This document shows, piece by piece, positions 15,326 through 23,537 of a stretch of 37,388 nt of DNA. Source of the DNA: JAVJUS01 sp040220455 (lineage in GTDB: Bacteria; Pseudomonadota; Alphaproteobacteria; DSM-16000; Inquilinaceae); NCBI GenBank assembly GCA_040220455.1, contig JAVJUS010000138.1, positions 1 through 37,388 on the forward strand. Direction: 5' to 3'. Positions within the stretch are counted from its first letter, which is position 1. The number at the start of each line of letters is the position of its first letter. A model generated the notes under the pieces. That model searched no databases, had not been told where the DNA came from, and saw only the letters and a program-made list of their open reading frames with translations. Made by a program: the position numbers and the translations under genes.

Positions 15326-16627
15326 ATGGACAGCGCCGCCCAGGAGTGTCGAACGGAACGGCCGCTGCGCCTGCTCGTCCACGGGCTCAACTATGCCCCG
15401 GACCTGATCGGCATTCCGAAATACACCACCGAGATGTGCGAGTGGCTGGCCGCGCGCGGCCACCAGGTCCGCGTCGTTACCGCGCCGCCCTACTATCCCG
15501 CCTGGGCGATCGGCGAGGGATACTCCTCCTGGAGTTTGCGGCGCGAGCGGATCAACGGGGTCGAGGTGCGGCGCTACCCGCTCTGGGTCCCGTCGAACCC
15601 GACCGGCCTGGCCCGGCTCACCCATCTCGCCTCCTTCGCCGCGTCGAGCGCGCCGGGCGTGTTGGCGCGCGGCCTTGCCTGGCGGCCGGACGTCGTCTGG
15701 ACCGTGGCGCCCGCGTTGATCGCCGCGCCCTTCTCGCTTGCGGCGGCCAAGCTCGCCGGTGCGGTCTCCTGGCTGCACCTGCAGGATTTCGAGGTCGACG
15801 CGGCCTTCGCGCTCGGCCTGCTGGGCGGCGGGCTGCGCCACCGCCTGGCGCTCGAGACCGAGCGCCGGCTGATGCGCGGTTTCGATCGCGTCTCGACGAT
15901 CTCGCCGCAGATGCTCAACCTGCTGCACACCAAGGGCGTCGACCCGGGGCGCACGATGATCATGCGCAACTGGATCGACACGAACCGGATCGCCCCGCTC
16001 GACCGGCCGAGCGCGCTGCGGGCCGAGCTGGGCCTGGCGCCGGGCACCAAGGTCGCGCTCTATGCCGGCAACATGGCGACCAAGCAGGGCCTGCCGATCC
16101 TGATCCGGGCGGCCTCGCGCCTCGCCCATCGTCGGGATCTGGTCTTCGTCCTCGCCGGCGCGGGCCCGGGACGGGCCGAGCTGGAGGCCGAGGCGGCCGG
16201 CCTGGCCAATATCCGGTTCCTGCCGATGCAGCCGCTCGAGCGCCTGAACGAGCTGCTCAATCTCGCCGACATCCATCTCCTGCCCCAGCGCGCCGACGCC
16301 GCCGACCTGGTGCTGCCGTCCAAGCTGACCGGCATCATGGCCTCGGGCCGGCCGGTGGTGGCCACGGCGTTCCCGGACACCGGCCTGGCGCGCGAGATCG
16401 CCGACGCGGGCACGGTCACCCCGCCGGGCGACGCGGAGGCCTTCGCCAAGGCGATCGAGGACCTGGCCGATTCGCCGGAGCGCCGCGCCGCGGCCGGCGA
16501 GGCAGCCCGGCGCCACGCGCTGGGCGAGCTCGACATCGACGCCATACTCGTGCGTTTCGAGGCGGAGATGTACGCTGCGCGCCGCACCGCCCACCCCGAC
16601 GCGCCGCCCTATCCTTCCGGACGCTGA
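15326..16627 (+). CDS. Glycosyltransferase family 4, WcaI-like
   Basis: A 433-residue GT-B fold enzyme that probably transfers a sugar from a nucleotide donor to the lipid-linked EPS intermediate on the cytoplasmic face. It shows the WcaI-like N-terminus (LLVHGLNYAPDLIGIPKYTTEM, APPYYPAW), an acceptor-domain helix rich in hydrophobics (LARGLAWRPDVVWTVAPALI), a hinge near LYAGNMATKQGL, and the donor-side segment PSKLTGIMASGRPVVATAFPDTG. ATG 15326 has GGAG at 15311-15314; an in-frame GTG at 15314 has no room for an SD. It is the first gene of a two-gene operon; only five bases separate it from the next start. The donor sugar is not determinable. Confidence 0.9.
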   Translation: MDSAAQECRTERPLRLLVHGLNYAPDLIGIPKYTTEMCEWLAARGHQVRVVTAPPYYPAWAIGEGYSSWSLRRERINGVEVRRYPLWVPSNPTGLARLTHLASFAASSAPGVLARGLAWRPDVVWTVAPALIAAPFSLAAAKLAGAVSWLHLQDFEVDAAFALGLLGGGLRHRLALETERRLMRGFDRVSTISPQMLNLLHTKGVDPGRTMIMRNWIDTNRIAPLDRPSALRAELGLAPGTKVALYAGNMATKQGLPILIRAASRLAHRRDLVFVLAGAGPGRAELEAEAAGLANIRFLPMQPLERLNELLNLADIHLLPQRADAADLVLPSKLTGIMASGRPVVATAFPDTGLAREIADAGTVTPPGDAEAFAKAIEDLADSPERRAAAGEAARRHALGELDIDAILVRFEAEMYAARRTAHPDAPPYPSGR

Positions 16628-16632
16628 GAGCC

Positions 16633-17586
16633 ATGCCCGCTTCTCCGACCGCCGCCCTCGCCCGGGCCGACGCGCCCGCCGACGACCGCCGCGACCGCGA
16701 GGCCCCGTCGGGATCCCCGGGCGGCGACACGCCGGCCGTGCCGCGCGCCGACGCCATCCCCGTCTCGGTCATCGTCATGACCAAGAACGAGGAGGCGAAT
16801 ATCGCGAAGTGCCTGCGCTCGGTCGCCGAGTTCGACCAGGTCTTCGTCGTCGACTCCGGCAGCACCGACCGGACCAACGCCATCGCCGCCGAGCACGGTG
16901 CGGAAGTGGTCGACTTTCGCTGGAATGGGCGCTACCCGAAAAAGAAGCAGTGGTGCCTGGAAAACCTGCCCTTCCGGCACGACTGGGTGATCTACGTCGA
17001 TGCCGACGAGGAGGTCGGCCCGACCGTCGCCGCGGAGATCCGCGCCCTGCTGGCGCGGTCAGGCGGCCCGGCGCATGCCGGCTACTTCGTCGGCTACGAC
17101 TACGTCTTCCTAGGCCGGGTGCTGCGCCACGGCCGCCAGGTCTTCAAGCTCGTGCTGATGGACCGGACGCGCGGCCGATTCGAGCCCTATGACGACCTCG
17201 ACGCCCAGAACATGTGGGAAGTCGAGGGCCACTACCAGCCGGTCATCGACGGCACGACGGGCGTCCTCGAGGCGCGCATGCTGCACGCCGACCACGACAG
17301 CCTGTTCCACTACTTCGACCGGCACAACCGCTACAGCGACTGGGAAGCCACGATCCGCCTCAAGGGCGCACTCGACACGGCGAAGGAAGCCCAGCTCCCG
17401 GTCCGGGCCTGGCTCAAGCGTGCCTTCGACCGGATGCCGATGAAGGGCCTGCTGGCCTTCCTCGACAGCTACGTCTTCAATCTCGGCTTCCTCGACGGCC
17501 GCGCCGGCTTCCACTTCGCCGTCGCCCGCGGCGTCTATTTCTGGCAGATCGGCCTGAAGACGCGGGAGCTGCGCGAGCGGCGGTAG
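16633..17586 (+). CDS. Glycosyltransferase family 2, WaaE/KdtX-like
   Basis: This 317-residue GT-A enzyme has an Ala/Pro/Asp-rich leader of about 42 residues. The catalytic core follows: VSVIVMTKNEEANIAKCL, the nucleotide-binding VVDSGSTDRT, and the metal-binding DADEE (within WVIYVDADEEVG). The segment DFRWNGRYPKKKQWCLE is characteristic of the WaaE/KdtX group, which adds sugars to the LPS core or EPS units. The C-terminus (FLDSYVFNLGFLDGRAGFHFAVARG) is typical of that group and may touch the membrane. It starts six bases after the preceding stop and is surely cotranscribed. A convergent junction with an opposed REP pair follows. Confidence 0.9.
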   Translation: MPASPTAALARADAPADDRRDREAPSGSPGGDTPAVPRADAIPVSVIVMTKNEEANIAKCLRSVAEFDQVFVVDSGSTDRTNAIAAEHGAEVVDFRWNGRYPKKKQWCLENLPFRHDWVIYVDADEEVGPTVAAEIRALLARSGGPAHAGYFVGYDYVFLGRVLRHGRQVFKLVLMDRTRGRFEPYDDLDAQNMWEVEGHYQPVIDGTTGVLEARMLHADHDSLFHYFDRHNRYSDWEATIRLKGALDTAKEAQLPVRAWLKRAFDRMPMKGLLAFLDSYVFNLGFLDGRAGFHFAVARGVYFWQIGLKTRELRERR

Positions 17587-17623
17587 CCGGGCGGCCACCT
17601 TATCGTCACGCAAGGCGCAAATC

Positions 17624-17703
17624 GTAGGTCGCCCACCGCGAAGCGGTGCGCGACGGCCCCGTCGGAGCCGTTGCGCAGCGCCTGACGGCGCTGGGCAACC
17701 TAC
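17624..17703. repeat. Opposed pair of REP-like elements (BIME-like) at a convergent gene junction
   Basis: Arm one (17624-17653) reads GTAGGTCGCCCA + CCGCGAAGCGG + TGCGCGAC. Arm two (17670-17703) on the minus strand reads GTAGGTTGCCCA + GCGCCGTCAGGCGC + TGCGCAAC. The arms are therefore the same element head to head with a 16-base spacer. The pair lies between the convergent genes ending at 17586 and 17738 and may stop or stabilise both transcripts. Confidence 0.85.
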
Positions 17704-17737
17704 CCAACGTATCCGGACGGGCCGGCTCTGCCCCCCT

Positions 17738-19591
17738 TCACGCCGCGCCGGCGACGGGGGTCGGGCGGGCGTCGCGGTCGGGGGCGGCGGCGCGGCGGCC
17801 GGTGCCGAGCTCGTAGACCGTGCGGGCCCAGCCGCGCAGGCCCCGCTCGCCGGTGCCGACGGCGGGCTCGATCCACTCGCGCACGGGAATCATGAACCCG
17901 GTCTTGGGCCGGTCGAGCACCTCGGCCGGCAGGGCGAAACGCGGCGTCAGCGCCATGTCGCGCTTGGCGGGCTTGGACCGGCCGACGAGCACAGGCGCCA
18001 GCGCGGCGAACAGCGTCGGGTCGACCAGCGGCACGCGCAGCTCCAGCGAATGGGCCATGCTCGCCCAGTCGGCGTCGCGCAGCAGCTGGTTGCGCATGTA
18101 CCAGCTCGTCTCCAGCGCCATGATCCGGCCGTGCGGCGTCGTCAGCCCGCCGGTGGTGGCGGCCAGCCGCGCGCGCATGTCGAGCGCGGCCCAGCCCTCG
18201 CGCACCATCTCGCCGTCGAGCACCTCGGGCAGCTCCCACGGCATGAACAGGCCGCGGCGCAGCAGATAGGCGTCGCCGTCGCTGCCGGCGTATTCGAGCA
18301 GGCCGGCGTATTTCGGCGAGGTCATGCGCGCCAGCGTCGAACCCGCGACGGCCCGGAAGCCGCGGCCCAGGCCCGGCACGGCGGCGAGCGGCCCGAGACC
18401 GCGGCGCAGCTTCGGGATCTGCGAGTAGCTCGGATAGGTGCCGAAGAGCTCGTCGCCGCCGAGGCCGGAGAGCGCGACCTTCAGGCCCGCCTCGCTGGCC
18501 GCCTTGGCGACGAAATAGGTGTTCGGCCCGTCGATCGAGGGCTGGTCCATGGCGCCGAGGAGGGCGTCGAACTCGGCCCGGAAATCGGCCGCGCGCACCC
18601 GCCGGGTGCGGTGGCGCGTGCCCAGGCTCTCCGCCGTCGTCTCGGCAAGGCCGACCTCGTCTTCCGGGCGGCCGATGTATTCGTCGAAGCCGAGGGTGAA
18701 GGTCTCCACCCCGCCGCCGCATTCCGCGGCCAGCGCCGCCAGCGTCGCGGAGTCGAGCCCGGCCGACAGGAACACGCCCACCGGCACGTCCGCGATCATG
18801 TGGTGGCGCACGCTGTCGAGCAGGGCCGTGCGCAGCATCGCGTGGGCGGTGTCGGCGTCGACCGGGTGCTCGGCGGCCCGTGCCTCCGCCTCGGCGATCC
18901 GCTCGGTCACCGACCAGTAGGTCGCCGGCGACCGGGCGCCGGCCTCGTCGATCCACAATGTCGACCCGGCCGGCAGCGCCCGGACGCCGCGGTAGATCGT
19001 GTGCGGCTCGGGCACGTAGCCCCAGAGGAAGAAGCCGACATGGCCCGCCGGGTCCGGTCGGGTATCGATCCGGCCGCCGGCGGCGAGCGCGGAGACCTGG
19101 CTCGCCACGCGCAGGCTGGCGCCGTCGTCGGCGTAGTAGAGCGGCTTGATCCCGAACGGGTCGCGGGCGAGCAGCAGGCCGCGCTTGTCCGCGTCCCACA
19201 GCGCGAAGGCGAACATGCCGCGCAGGCGCGAGACCATGGCCGCCCCCTCGAGCGCATAGAGATGCAGCAGCACCTCGGTGTCGCTGTCGGAGCGGAAGGC
19301 GCAGCCGCGCTGCGCCAGCTCCCGCCGCAGTTCGCGATAGTTGTAGATTTCGCCGTTGAAGACGATCGACAGCCGGCCGTCGGCCGTATGCATCGGCTGA
19401 TGGCCGGCGGCGGAGAGATCGATGATCGCCAGGCGGCGGTGGCCGAGGCCGACCCGCCCGTCCTCGGACCGCCACGCGCCGGCGTCGTCGGGACCGCGCG
19501 ACGTCATGGCGTCGCGCATGGCGATCACCTCGCCGTCGTCGACCGGCGGCGCGGCGGAGCCGTAGGCGAACAGGGCGGTGATGCCGCACAT
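17738..19591 (-). CDS. asnB: Asparagine synthase (glutamine-hydrolysing) family amidotransferase of the EPS locus
   Basis: A 617-residue AsnB-type protein. The N-terminal class II glutaminase is complete: Cys2 after Met1 (MCGI), HRRLAIIDLS, FNGEIYNYRELR and SDSDTEVLL. The synthetase half has the PP-loop VFLSAGLDS (Ser276-Ser281), in which Ala277 takes the place of the common Gly, plus SGLGGDELFGTYPSY and the C-terminal RVPLVDP and LPAEVLDRPKTGFMIPV motifs. Members in EPS/LPS clusters are usually read as asparagine synthases, but many probably amidate a sugar carboxylate or act on another acceptor. It stands alone, convergent with the GT2 gene and divergent from the flippase. ATG 19591 has GAGAGG about ten bases upstream. 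General asparagine synthesis remains possible. Confidence 0.9.
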   Translation of the reverse strand: MCGITALFAYGSAAPPVDDGEVIAMRDAMTSRGPDDAGAWRSEDGRVGLGHRRLAIIDLSAAGHQPMHTADGRLSIVFNGEIYNYRELRRELAQRGCAFRSDSDTEVLLHLYALEGAAMVSRLRGMFAFALWDADKRGLLLARDPFGIKPLYYADDGASLRVASQVSALAAGGRIDTRPDPAGHVGFFLWGYVPEPHTIYRGVRALPAGSTLWIDEAGARSPATYWSVTERIAEAEARAAEHPVDADTAHAMLRTALLDSVRHHMIADVPVGVFLSAGLDSATLAALAAECGGGVETFTLGFDEYIGRPEDEVGLAETTAESLGTRHRTRRVRAADFRAEFDALLGAMDQPSIDGPNTYFVAKAASEAGLKVALSGLGGDELFGTYPSYSQIPKLRRGLGPLAAVPGLGRGFRAVAGSTLARMTSPKYAGLLEYAGSDGDAYLLRRGLFMPWELPEVLDGEMVREGWAALDMRARLAATTGGLTTPHGRIMALETSWYMRNQLLRDADWASMAHSLELRVPLVDPTLFAALAPVLVGRSKPAKRDMALTPRFALPAEVLDRPKTGFMIPVREWIEPAVGTGERGLRGWARTVYELGTGRRAAAPDRDARPTPVAGAA

Positions 19592-19931
19592 GGCGATCGG
19601 CCTCTCGTCTTGACGTCAGCGGGATCGATCCCGCTCGCGGCGGGACCGGCGACGCCGATCATGACCGAGCCGGCCGGGCGAGGCCGATGGTGCAAAAGGC
19701 AAAGCCGGCGGCCCTTGCGGGACCCCGCCGCGACCAGCCCGCTCGCGGTGGCGCGGGCGGCGGCAGCGTGTCCGCCCTCGGGGCATCCTCGATCCCCCGG
19801 ATGGGGCAGCCATCCGCCCATTGTGTTCGTTGCCGCGGCGCGGCGGCGAGTCCTACTCTCACGGCTTCGAGCGCGCCAGAGGCCGGCCGTCGCCGCGCCC
19901 GCCCGCGCCCCGTCCGAGGACCCGACCGGCC
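19592..19931. other. Divergent intergenic region between asnB-like and flippase genes
   Basis: 340 bp, uniformly GC-rich. It must carry promoters in both directions if the genes are not read through. I found no matched -35/-10 pair and no clear inverted repeat, and no small gene with a ribosome site. Confidence 0.35.
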
Positions 19932-21524
19932 ATGGCCGATCCTTCCGATTCCCCCGATCTCGACCGCCTCGCCGCCGAGGCGCGCGCCGGCCTGAAGAGC
20001 CGGCTTCTCGCCGGATTCGGCGCGCGCGGCGTCGAGATCGCGGTCCAGATCGGCCAGCAGTTGGTCATGGTCTCGCTGTTCATCCGGGCCTGGGGCGTCG
20101 GCGTCTACGAGGACTGGCTGATCCTCGCCGCGGCCGCGATGTTCCTGAGCGCGCTCGACTTCGGCATGCAGCCCTATTTCCAGAACCTGATCGCCATGGG
20201 CTGGGCGCGCGGCGACAAGGCCGGCGTCGACCGGATCATGAAGGTCTCGCTGGGAATCTACGCGACCGTCGTCGTCGCGGCGATCGCGATCCTGGGCCTG
20301 TCGACCGTGATCGTGGACTGGCCGGCGACGCTGCGAGCCGAGGCCGCCATGACCAGCGGCGAGGCGGTCGTCACGCTGATGCTGCTGTGCCTGGGCGCCT
20401 TGATGATGATCCCGCACGGGGTCGTCCACGGCCTCTATCGCGCGCGCGGCGAATACGCCCGCGGCGTCATGATCGGCACGCTGTTCAACCTGGTCACGCT
20501 GATCGCCATGGCGCTCGCCCTGCTCGCCGGCGCCTCGCCGGTCATCGTGGCGGCGACCCAGCTCGCCGGCTGGGTGTTCGGCTGGGCGATCACGGTGATC
20601 GACCTGCGCCGCCGGTTCGAGGGGATCCACTTCGCGCTGGCCCTGCCCAACCGGACCGAGTTGATCGAGACGGCGCGCAAGGGCTCGCTCTACATGGTCC
20701 ATCCGATGGCCCAGAACGCCATCAACAACGGGCCGGTCATCATCCTCGGTCTGCTGGCCGCGGGTCCCGGCGGCGTCGTGACCTACAAGGTCTCCAAGAC
20801 CCTGTCCGGGCTCGGCCGCCAGCTCGTCATGAATCTGAGCCACGTCACCGGCGTGGAGATGTCGCGCCAGCGCGCCCAGGGCGACACGGTCGCCCTGCGC
20901 CGGCTCTACATGAACGTGGCGCGGGTGCTGGGCGGGCTGTCGGGTTGCATGGCCGGGATCGTCTGGGTCGCCGCCGGGCCTTTCATCGGCGTGTGGACCG
21001 GCGGCGAGGTGGCCCATGACGGGCTGCTCTTCGGCATCCTGCTGGTCGGGATCATGGCCTCGGTGCCGGCCCAGGCCGGCATGTCCATGTTCCACTACAC
21101 CAACGAGCCGCTGCCTATGACCGTGGCCTATGGCGGCTGGGCGGCGATCGGGCTCGGCCTGTGCTTCCTTCTGATCCCGCCGATGGGCCCGGCCGGCGCC
21201 GCCCTGGCGCTGGCGATCGGCGAGTTCCTGTCGGTCGGGCTCTACGTCTCCCACCGCTCGAGCCGGATCATCGGCACGCCGCTGCCGGTCTATCTGGGCC
21301 TTGGCTACGGCGTCACCGCCGGCGCCTTCGCGGTCAGCTTCGGCGTCGCCCAGGCGGCAGCGATGGTGTTGCAGCCCGAGGGGCTGGTGGGCCTGATCGC
21401 GCTGGGAGTCGTCTGGGGCGTGATCGCCGGGCCGCCGACCCTGTTCATCGTCACCACCAAGACCCAGCGCGAGTGGCTCTACGCCACCCTGCGCGACCGC
21501 CTCGCCCGCCCGAAGAACGCGTGA
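19932..21524 (+). CDS. Wzx-like oligosaccharide flippase
   Basis: This 530-residue integral membrane protein has about twelve to fourteen hydrophobic helices over its length, beginning LLAGFGARGVEIAVQIGQQLVMVSLF. It fits the polysaccharide synthase/MATE-like (MOP) exporter group that flips undecaprenyl-linked repeat units to the periplasm. Charged loops (RARGEYARG, KVSKTLSGLGRQ) are placed as in this family. ATG 19932 has GAGGA at 19916-19920; the frame is open further upstream, but the added sequence is Arg/Pro-rich and unlike a membrane protein. It is the only flippase in the window, so it should serve the Wzy-like protein at 33239. Confidence 0.88.
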   Translation: MADPSDSPDLDRLAAEARAGLKSRLLAGFGARGVEIAVQIGQQLVMVSLFIRAWGVGVYEDWLILAAAAMFLSALDFGMQPYFQNLIAMGWARGDKAGVDRIMKVSLGIYATVVVAAIAILGLSTVIVDWPATLRAEAAMTSGEAVVTLMLLCLGALMMIPHGVVHGLYRARGEYARGVMIGTLFNLVTLIAMALALLAGASPVIVAATQLAGWVFGWAITVIDLRRRFEGIHFALALPNRTELIETARKGSLYMVHPMAQNAINNGPVIILGLLAAGPGGVVTYKVSKTLSGLGRQLVMNLSHVTGVEMSRQRAQGDTVALRRLYMNVARVLGGLSGCMAGIVWVAAGPFIGVWTGGEVAHDGLLFGILLVGIMASVPAQAGMSMFHYTNEPLPMTVAYGGWAAIGLGLCFLLIPPMGPAGAALALAIGEFLSVGLYVSHRSSRIIGTPLPVYLGLGYGVTAGAFAVSFGVAQAAAMVLQPEGLVGLIALGVVWGVIAGPPTLFIVTTKTQREWLYATLRDRLARPKNA

Positions 21525-21552
21525 GGGGCGGCGTCAACCGCCTCTCCGTGCC

Positions 21553-21583
21553 GTAGGTTGCCCACCGCGCAGCGGTGCGCAAC
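21553..21583. repeat. Single REP-like element
   Basis: GTAGGTTGCCCA + CCGCGCAGCGG + TGCGCAAC, the same 30-base arm type as in the pair at 17624-17703 and the array at 7561-7914. It lies 28 bases after the flippase stop. Confidence 0.8.
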
Positions 21584-21635
21584 GGCCCCGGACCCCGTCG
21601 CCGACTTTCGATCAGTCTTCCGGCGCCCCGCCAAA

Positions 21636-21754
21636 CGTCATCCCCGCGAAAGCGGGGATCCATAGGCGCCTGATCCCGAATGCCATTTTAACGCGGCGGC
21701 CACGCACCGCTGACGCCGAGGGCCGCCTGGATACCCGCTTTCGCGGGGATGACG
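21636..21754. repeat. Inverted pair of 27-base palindromic repeats (CCCCGCGAAAGCGGGG type)
   Basis: The 27 bases at 21636-21662 and the reverse complement of 21728-21754 differ at one position. Each copy is itself a hairpin: CCCCGC-GAAA-GCGGGG. The motif GTCATCCCCGCGAAAGCGGG is a widespread dispersed intergenic repeat in proteobacterial genomes. The 65-base centre shows nothing recognisable. The unit resembles a small non-autonomous mobile element (MITE-like) or a double terminator. Confidence 0.85.
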
Positions 21755-21834
21755 AGTAAAAACGAACGAAAGCAGCCAGCCACGTCGGGGCGCGGGACCG
21801 GAAGCCGGTCTCGGCCACGCCCCGTCCCCCCGGC

Positions 21835-22695
21835 TCAGGTCTCCCGGGGCCAGGCGAAGCGGTAGAGGCCGCGGGCGGCGGCGTAGAGCGGGTGGTTGTG
21901 CTTGTGCTTCTTGACCGGGTGCCACAACGCGGCCCGGGCGGTCTCGCGCACGCGGCGCAGCATCGGGCGATAGACGAAGGTGCCCGGGGCCAGCGTGTCG
22001 ATGCCGGGGTTGTTCTGGTAGAAGCGGTTGACGTTCTCCGGCCGCACGAACGGGCCGTCGCCGCCGATATCCTCGATGACGAGGCCGGCATGGGCCAGGA
22101 TGGTCGGCCAGGTGACCTCGTAGATCCCGTCCCAGCCCGCGCGCATCGCCGAGTCGAGGCATTCCGCCCCCTCCGCCGACAGCCGGTAGAACGGGAAGAA
22201 GCCCCGGATCCGCCGCGGCTCGCCGCCCTCGGCCAGGGTGGCCTGCGGGATCGCGATCGAGCGCCAGTGATGCCAGCGCGGATTGGTGGCGTGGTGGTGC
22301 AGCGTCGTCGCCAGCAGCGCCGCGTCGTCGTCGGCGAAATGGTCGAACAGCGCGCGCCAGTCGCCGGTGAAGCGGACGTCGTACTCTATCAGCCAGTAGT
22401 GCTTGTAATGCGGATGGCGCGCACGGAAGGCGAGCATCGCCAGGTCCGGCCCTCCCGGCTGGGTCGAGTCGTACCGGCCCGAATTCCTCGACGGATAGGG
22501 CAGCGCGCGCCGGTCCGTCTCGGTGATCACCGTCGCCGGCACCGCGCGGTCCGGGTCCGGGTCGTGATCGTCGTTGATGTTGAGCAGGATGCGCACGTCA
22601 TAGGCGTCGCCGCATTCGGCGCGCAGGCGCGCGACCTCGGCGATCACCTGATCGTCGATGAAGTGGGTCAGGTAGAGAACGACGGTGTCTGCCAT
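21835..22695 (-). CDS. Conserved-looking hypothetical protein, possible GT-A-type glycosyltransferase
   Basis: A 286-residue soluble protein I do not recognise with certainty. The N-terminus (TVVLYLTHFIDDQVIAEVARL) has the beta-alpha start of a nucleotide-diphospho-sugar fold. YWLIEYDVRFTGDWRALFDHF contains an Asp-Val-Arg segment where GT-A enzymes carry a DxD-like motif, and a His-rich stretch follows (LHHHATNPRWHHW). FVRPENVNRFYQNN and the basic C-terminus (KKHKHNHPLY) complete it. There is no signal peptide or transmembrane helix. ATG 22695 fits the alignment with the downstream end of the FkbM gene, 59 bases away, with which it probably forms an operon; the frame remains open upstream, but that part overlaps the FkbM gene. 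A sugar-transfer role is inference from motif shape and context. Confidence 0.75.
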   Translation of the reverse strand: MADTVVLYLTHFIDDQVIAEVARLRAECGDAYDVRILLNINDDHDPDPDRAVPATVITETDRRALPYPSRNSGRYDSTQPGGPDLAMLAFRARHPHYKHYWLIEYDVRFTGDWRALFDHFADDDAALLATTLHHHATNPRWHHWRSIAIPQATLAEGGEPRRIRGFFPFYRLSAEGAECLDSAMRAGWDGIYEVTWPTILAHAGLVIEDIGGDGPFVRPENVNRFYQNNPGIDTLAPGTFVYRPMLRRVRETARAALWHPVKKHKHNHPLYAAARGLYRFAWPRET

Positions 22696-22754
22696 GACCG
22701 GGTCTCTGTCGCGAGGGGGGCTCGGCCGCAGGCCCTCGGGCGCCGCGGCGGCGG

Positions 22755-23537
22755 TCAGGGAGCGGTACGGACGGCCTCGGCGCCGACGACCGAGAGGCTC
22801 GGCGCGCGGGCCGCCGCCCGGCGGAACAGGAAATCGGCCTGGATGGCCTCGCCGTCCTTGCCGAAGGTCGGGTTGTGGATGCCGGCGAGCGCGAAGCCGC
22901 GACCGCGCAGCAGGCCCACGATCTCGTCGGCCAGCGCCTGACCGGCGTAGAGCTCGACGAAGGAGCATTCGATATAGACGTGGTCGAAGGCGTCGAGCAA
23001 CGCGCCGCAGCCCTCGATCGCCTGGCGCTCGAAGCCCTGGACGTCGATCTTGAGCAGCGCCGGCGCGCGCAGATCCTCCGCGCGCAGATGATCGCCCAGC
23101 GTGGCGACCGCGATCTCCTGCGTCGCCACCTCCTGCGTGCCGGGGAAGACGGCCGTCTGGCGCTCGGTGATCGGCAGCAGGGAGGAGGAATCCGCCCGCG
23201 CCGAGACATGGATGGCGGCCCGGCCCGATTCCGGCCCGAGGGCGGCGCGATGGAGGTGGACGCGCGACTCGCCCCGGAACACCCGCGCGAACCGGTCGGC
23301 CGGCTCGGCCAGGGGCTCGAAGGCGTGGATCGTCGCCTCGGGAAACAGCTCCGCCGCGAAGACGGCGAACTGGCCGCGATTGGCGCCGATATCCACGACC
23401 GTGCGCGGCGCCGGGTCGAGCCGGGCGAGCGCGTCGTGCTCGATCGTCGCCGCGACCCCGTGGCGCAACGCCGCGCGCCACCGCGCGACGCGCGCGAGGC
23501 GCAGGGCCTTGGACATCTTGGCGGCCGGATTGCGCAT
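22755..23537 (-). CDS. FkbM family methyltransferase
   Basis: A 260-residue class I SAM-dependent methyltransferase of the FkbM type, usually an O-methyltransferase acting on sugars or polyketides. Motif I is VVDIGANRGQFAVFAAELFP, the acidic residue ending the second strand is in IHAFEPL, and the FkbM signature LLKIDVQGFERQAIEG is complete. ATG 23537 (MRNPAAK) has the G-rich ACGGGGG just upstream. The open frame continues upstream for over 100 codons, but that sequence is Arg/Pro-rich and contains the leader hairpin, so it is not coding. It is probably cotranscribed with the gene at 21835 and likely O-methylates an EPS residue. Confidence 0.9.
   Translation of the reverse strand: MRNPAAKMSKALRLARVARWRAALRHGVAATIEHDALARLDPAPRTVVDIGANRGQFAVFAAELFPEATIHAFEPLAEPADRFARVFRGESRVHLHRAALGPESGRAAIHVSARADSSSLLPITERQTAVFPGTQEVATQEIAVATLGDHLRAEDLRAPALLKIDVQGFERQAIEGCGALLDAFDHVYIECSFVELYAGQALADEIVGLLRGRGFALAGIHNPTFGKDGEAIQADFLFRRAAARAPSLSVVGAEAVRTAP

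Larger units (their letters stand above)
21525..21834. other. Convergent junction filled with repeat elements
   Basis: 310 bp between the converging ends of the flippase gene and the minus-strand gene at 21835. It contains the single REP-like element at 21553-21583 and the paired palindromic repeat at 21636-21754. No gene is visible. These hairpins are the only candidates for terminators of the two genes. Confidence 0.6.

Noticed and set aside
14968..16632. N-terminal extension of the GT2 protein to an 872-residue fusion
   Set aside because: The frame is open by chance across the GT4 gene, whose own frame carries the real motifs. ATG 16633 follows the GT4 stop by five bases.
19659..21254. 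531-codon minus-strand open frame opposite the flippase
   Set aside because: His/Gln/Asp/Arg-rich repetitive translation typical of antisense to a GC-rich membrane protein; the plus frame has the expected helices.
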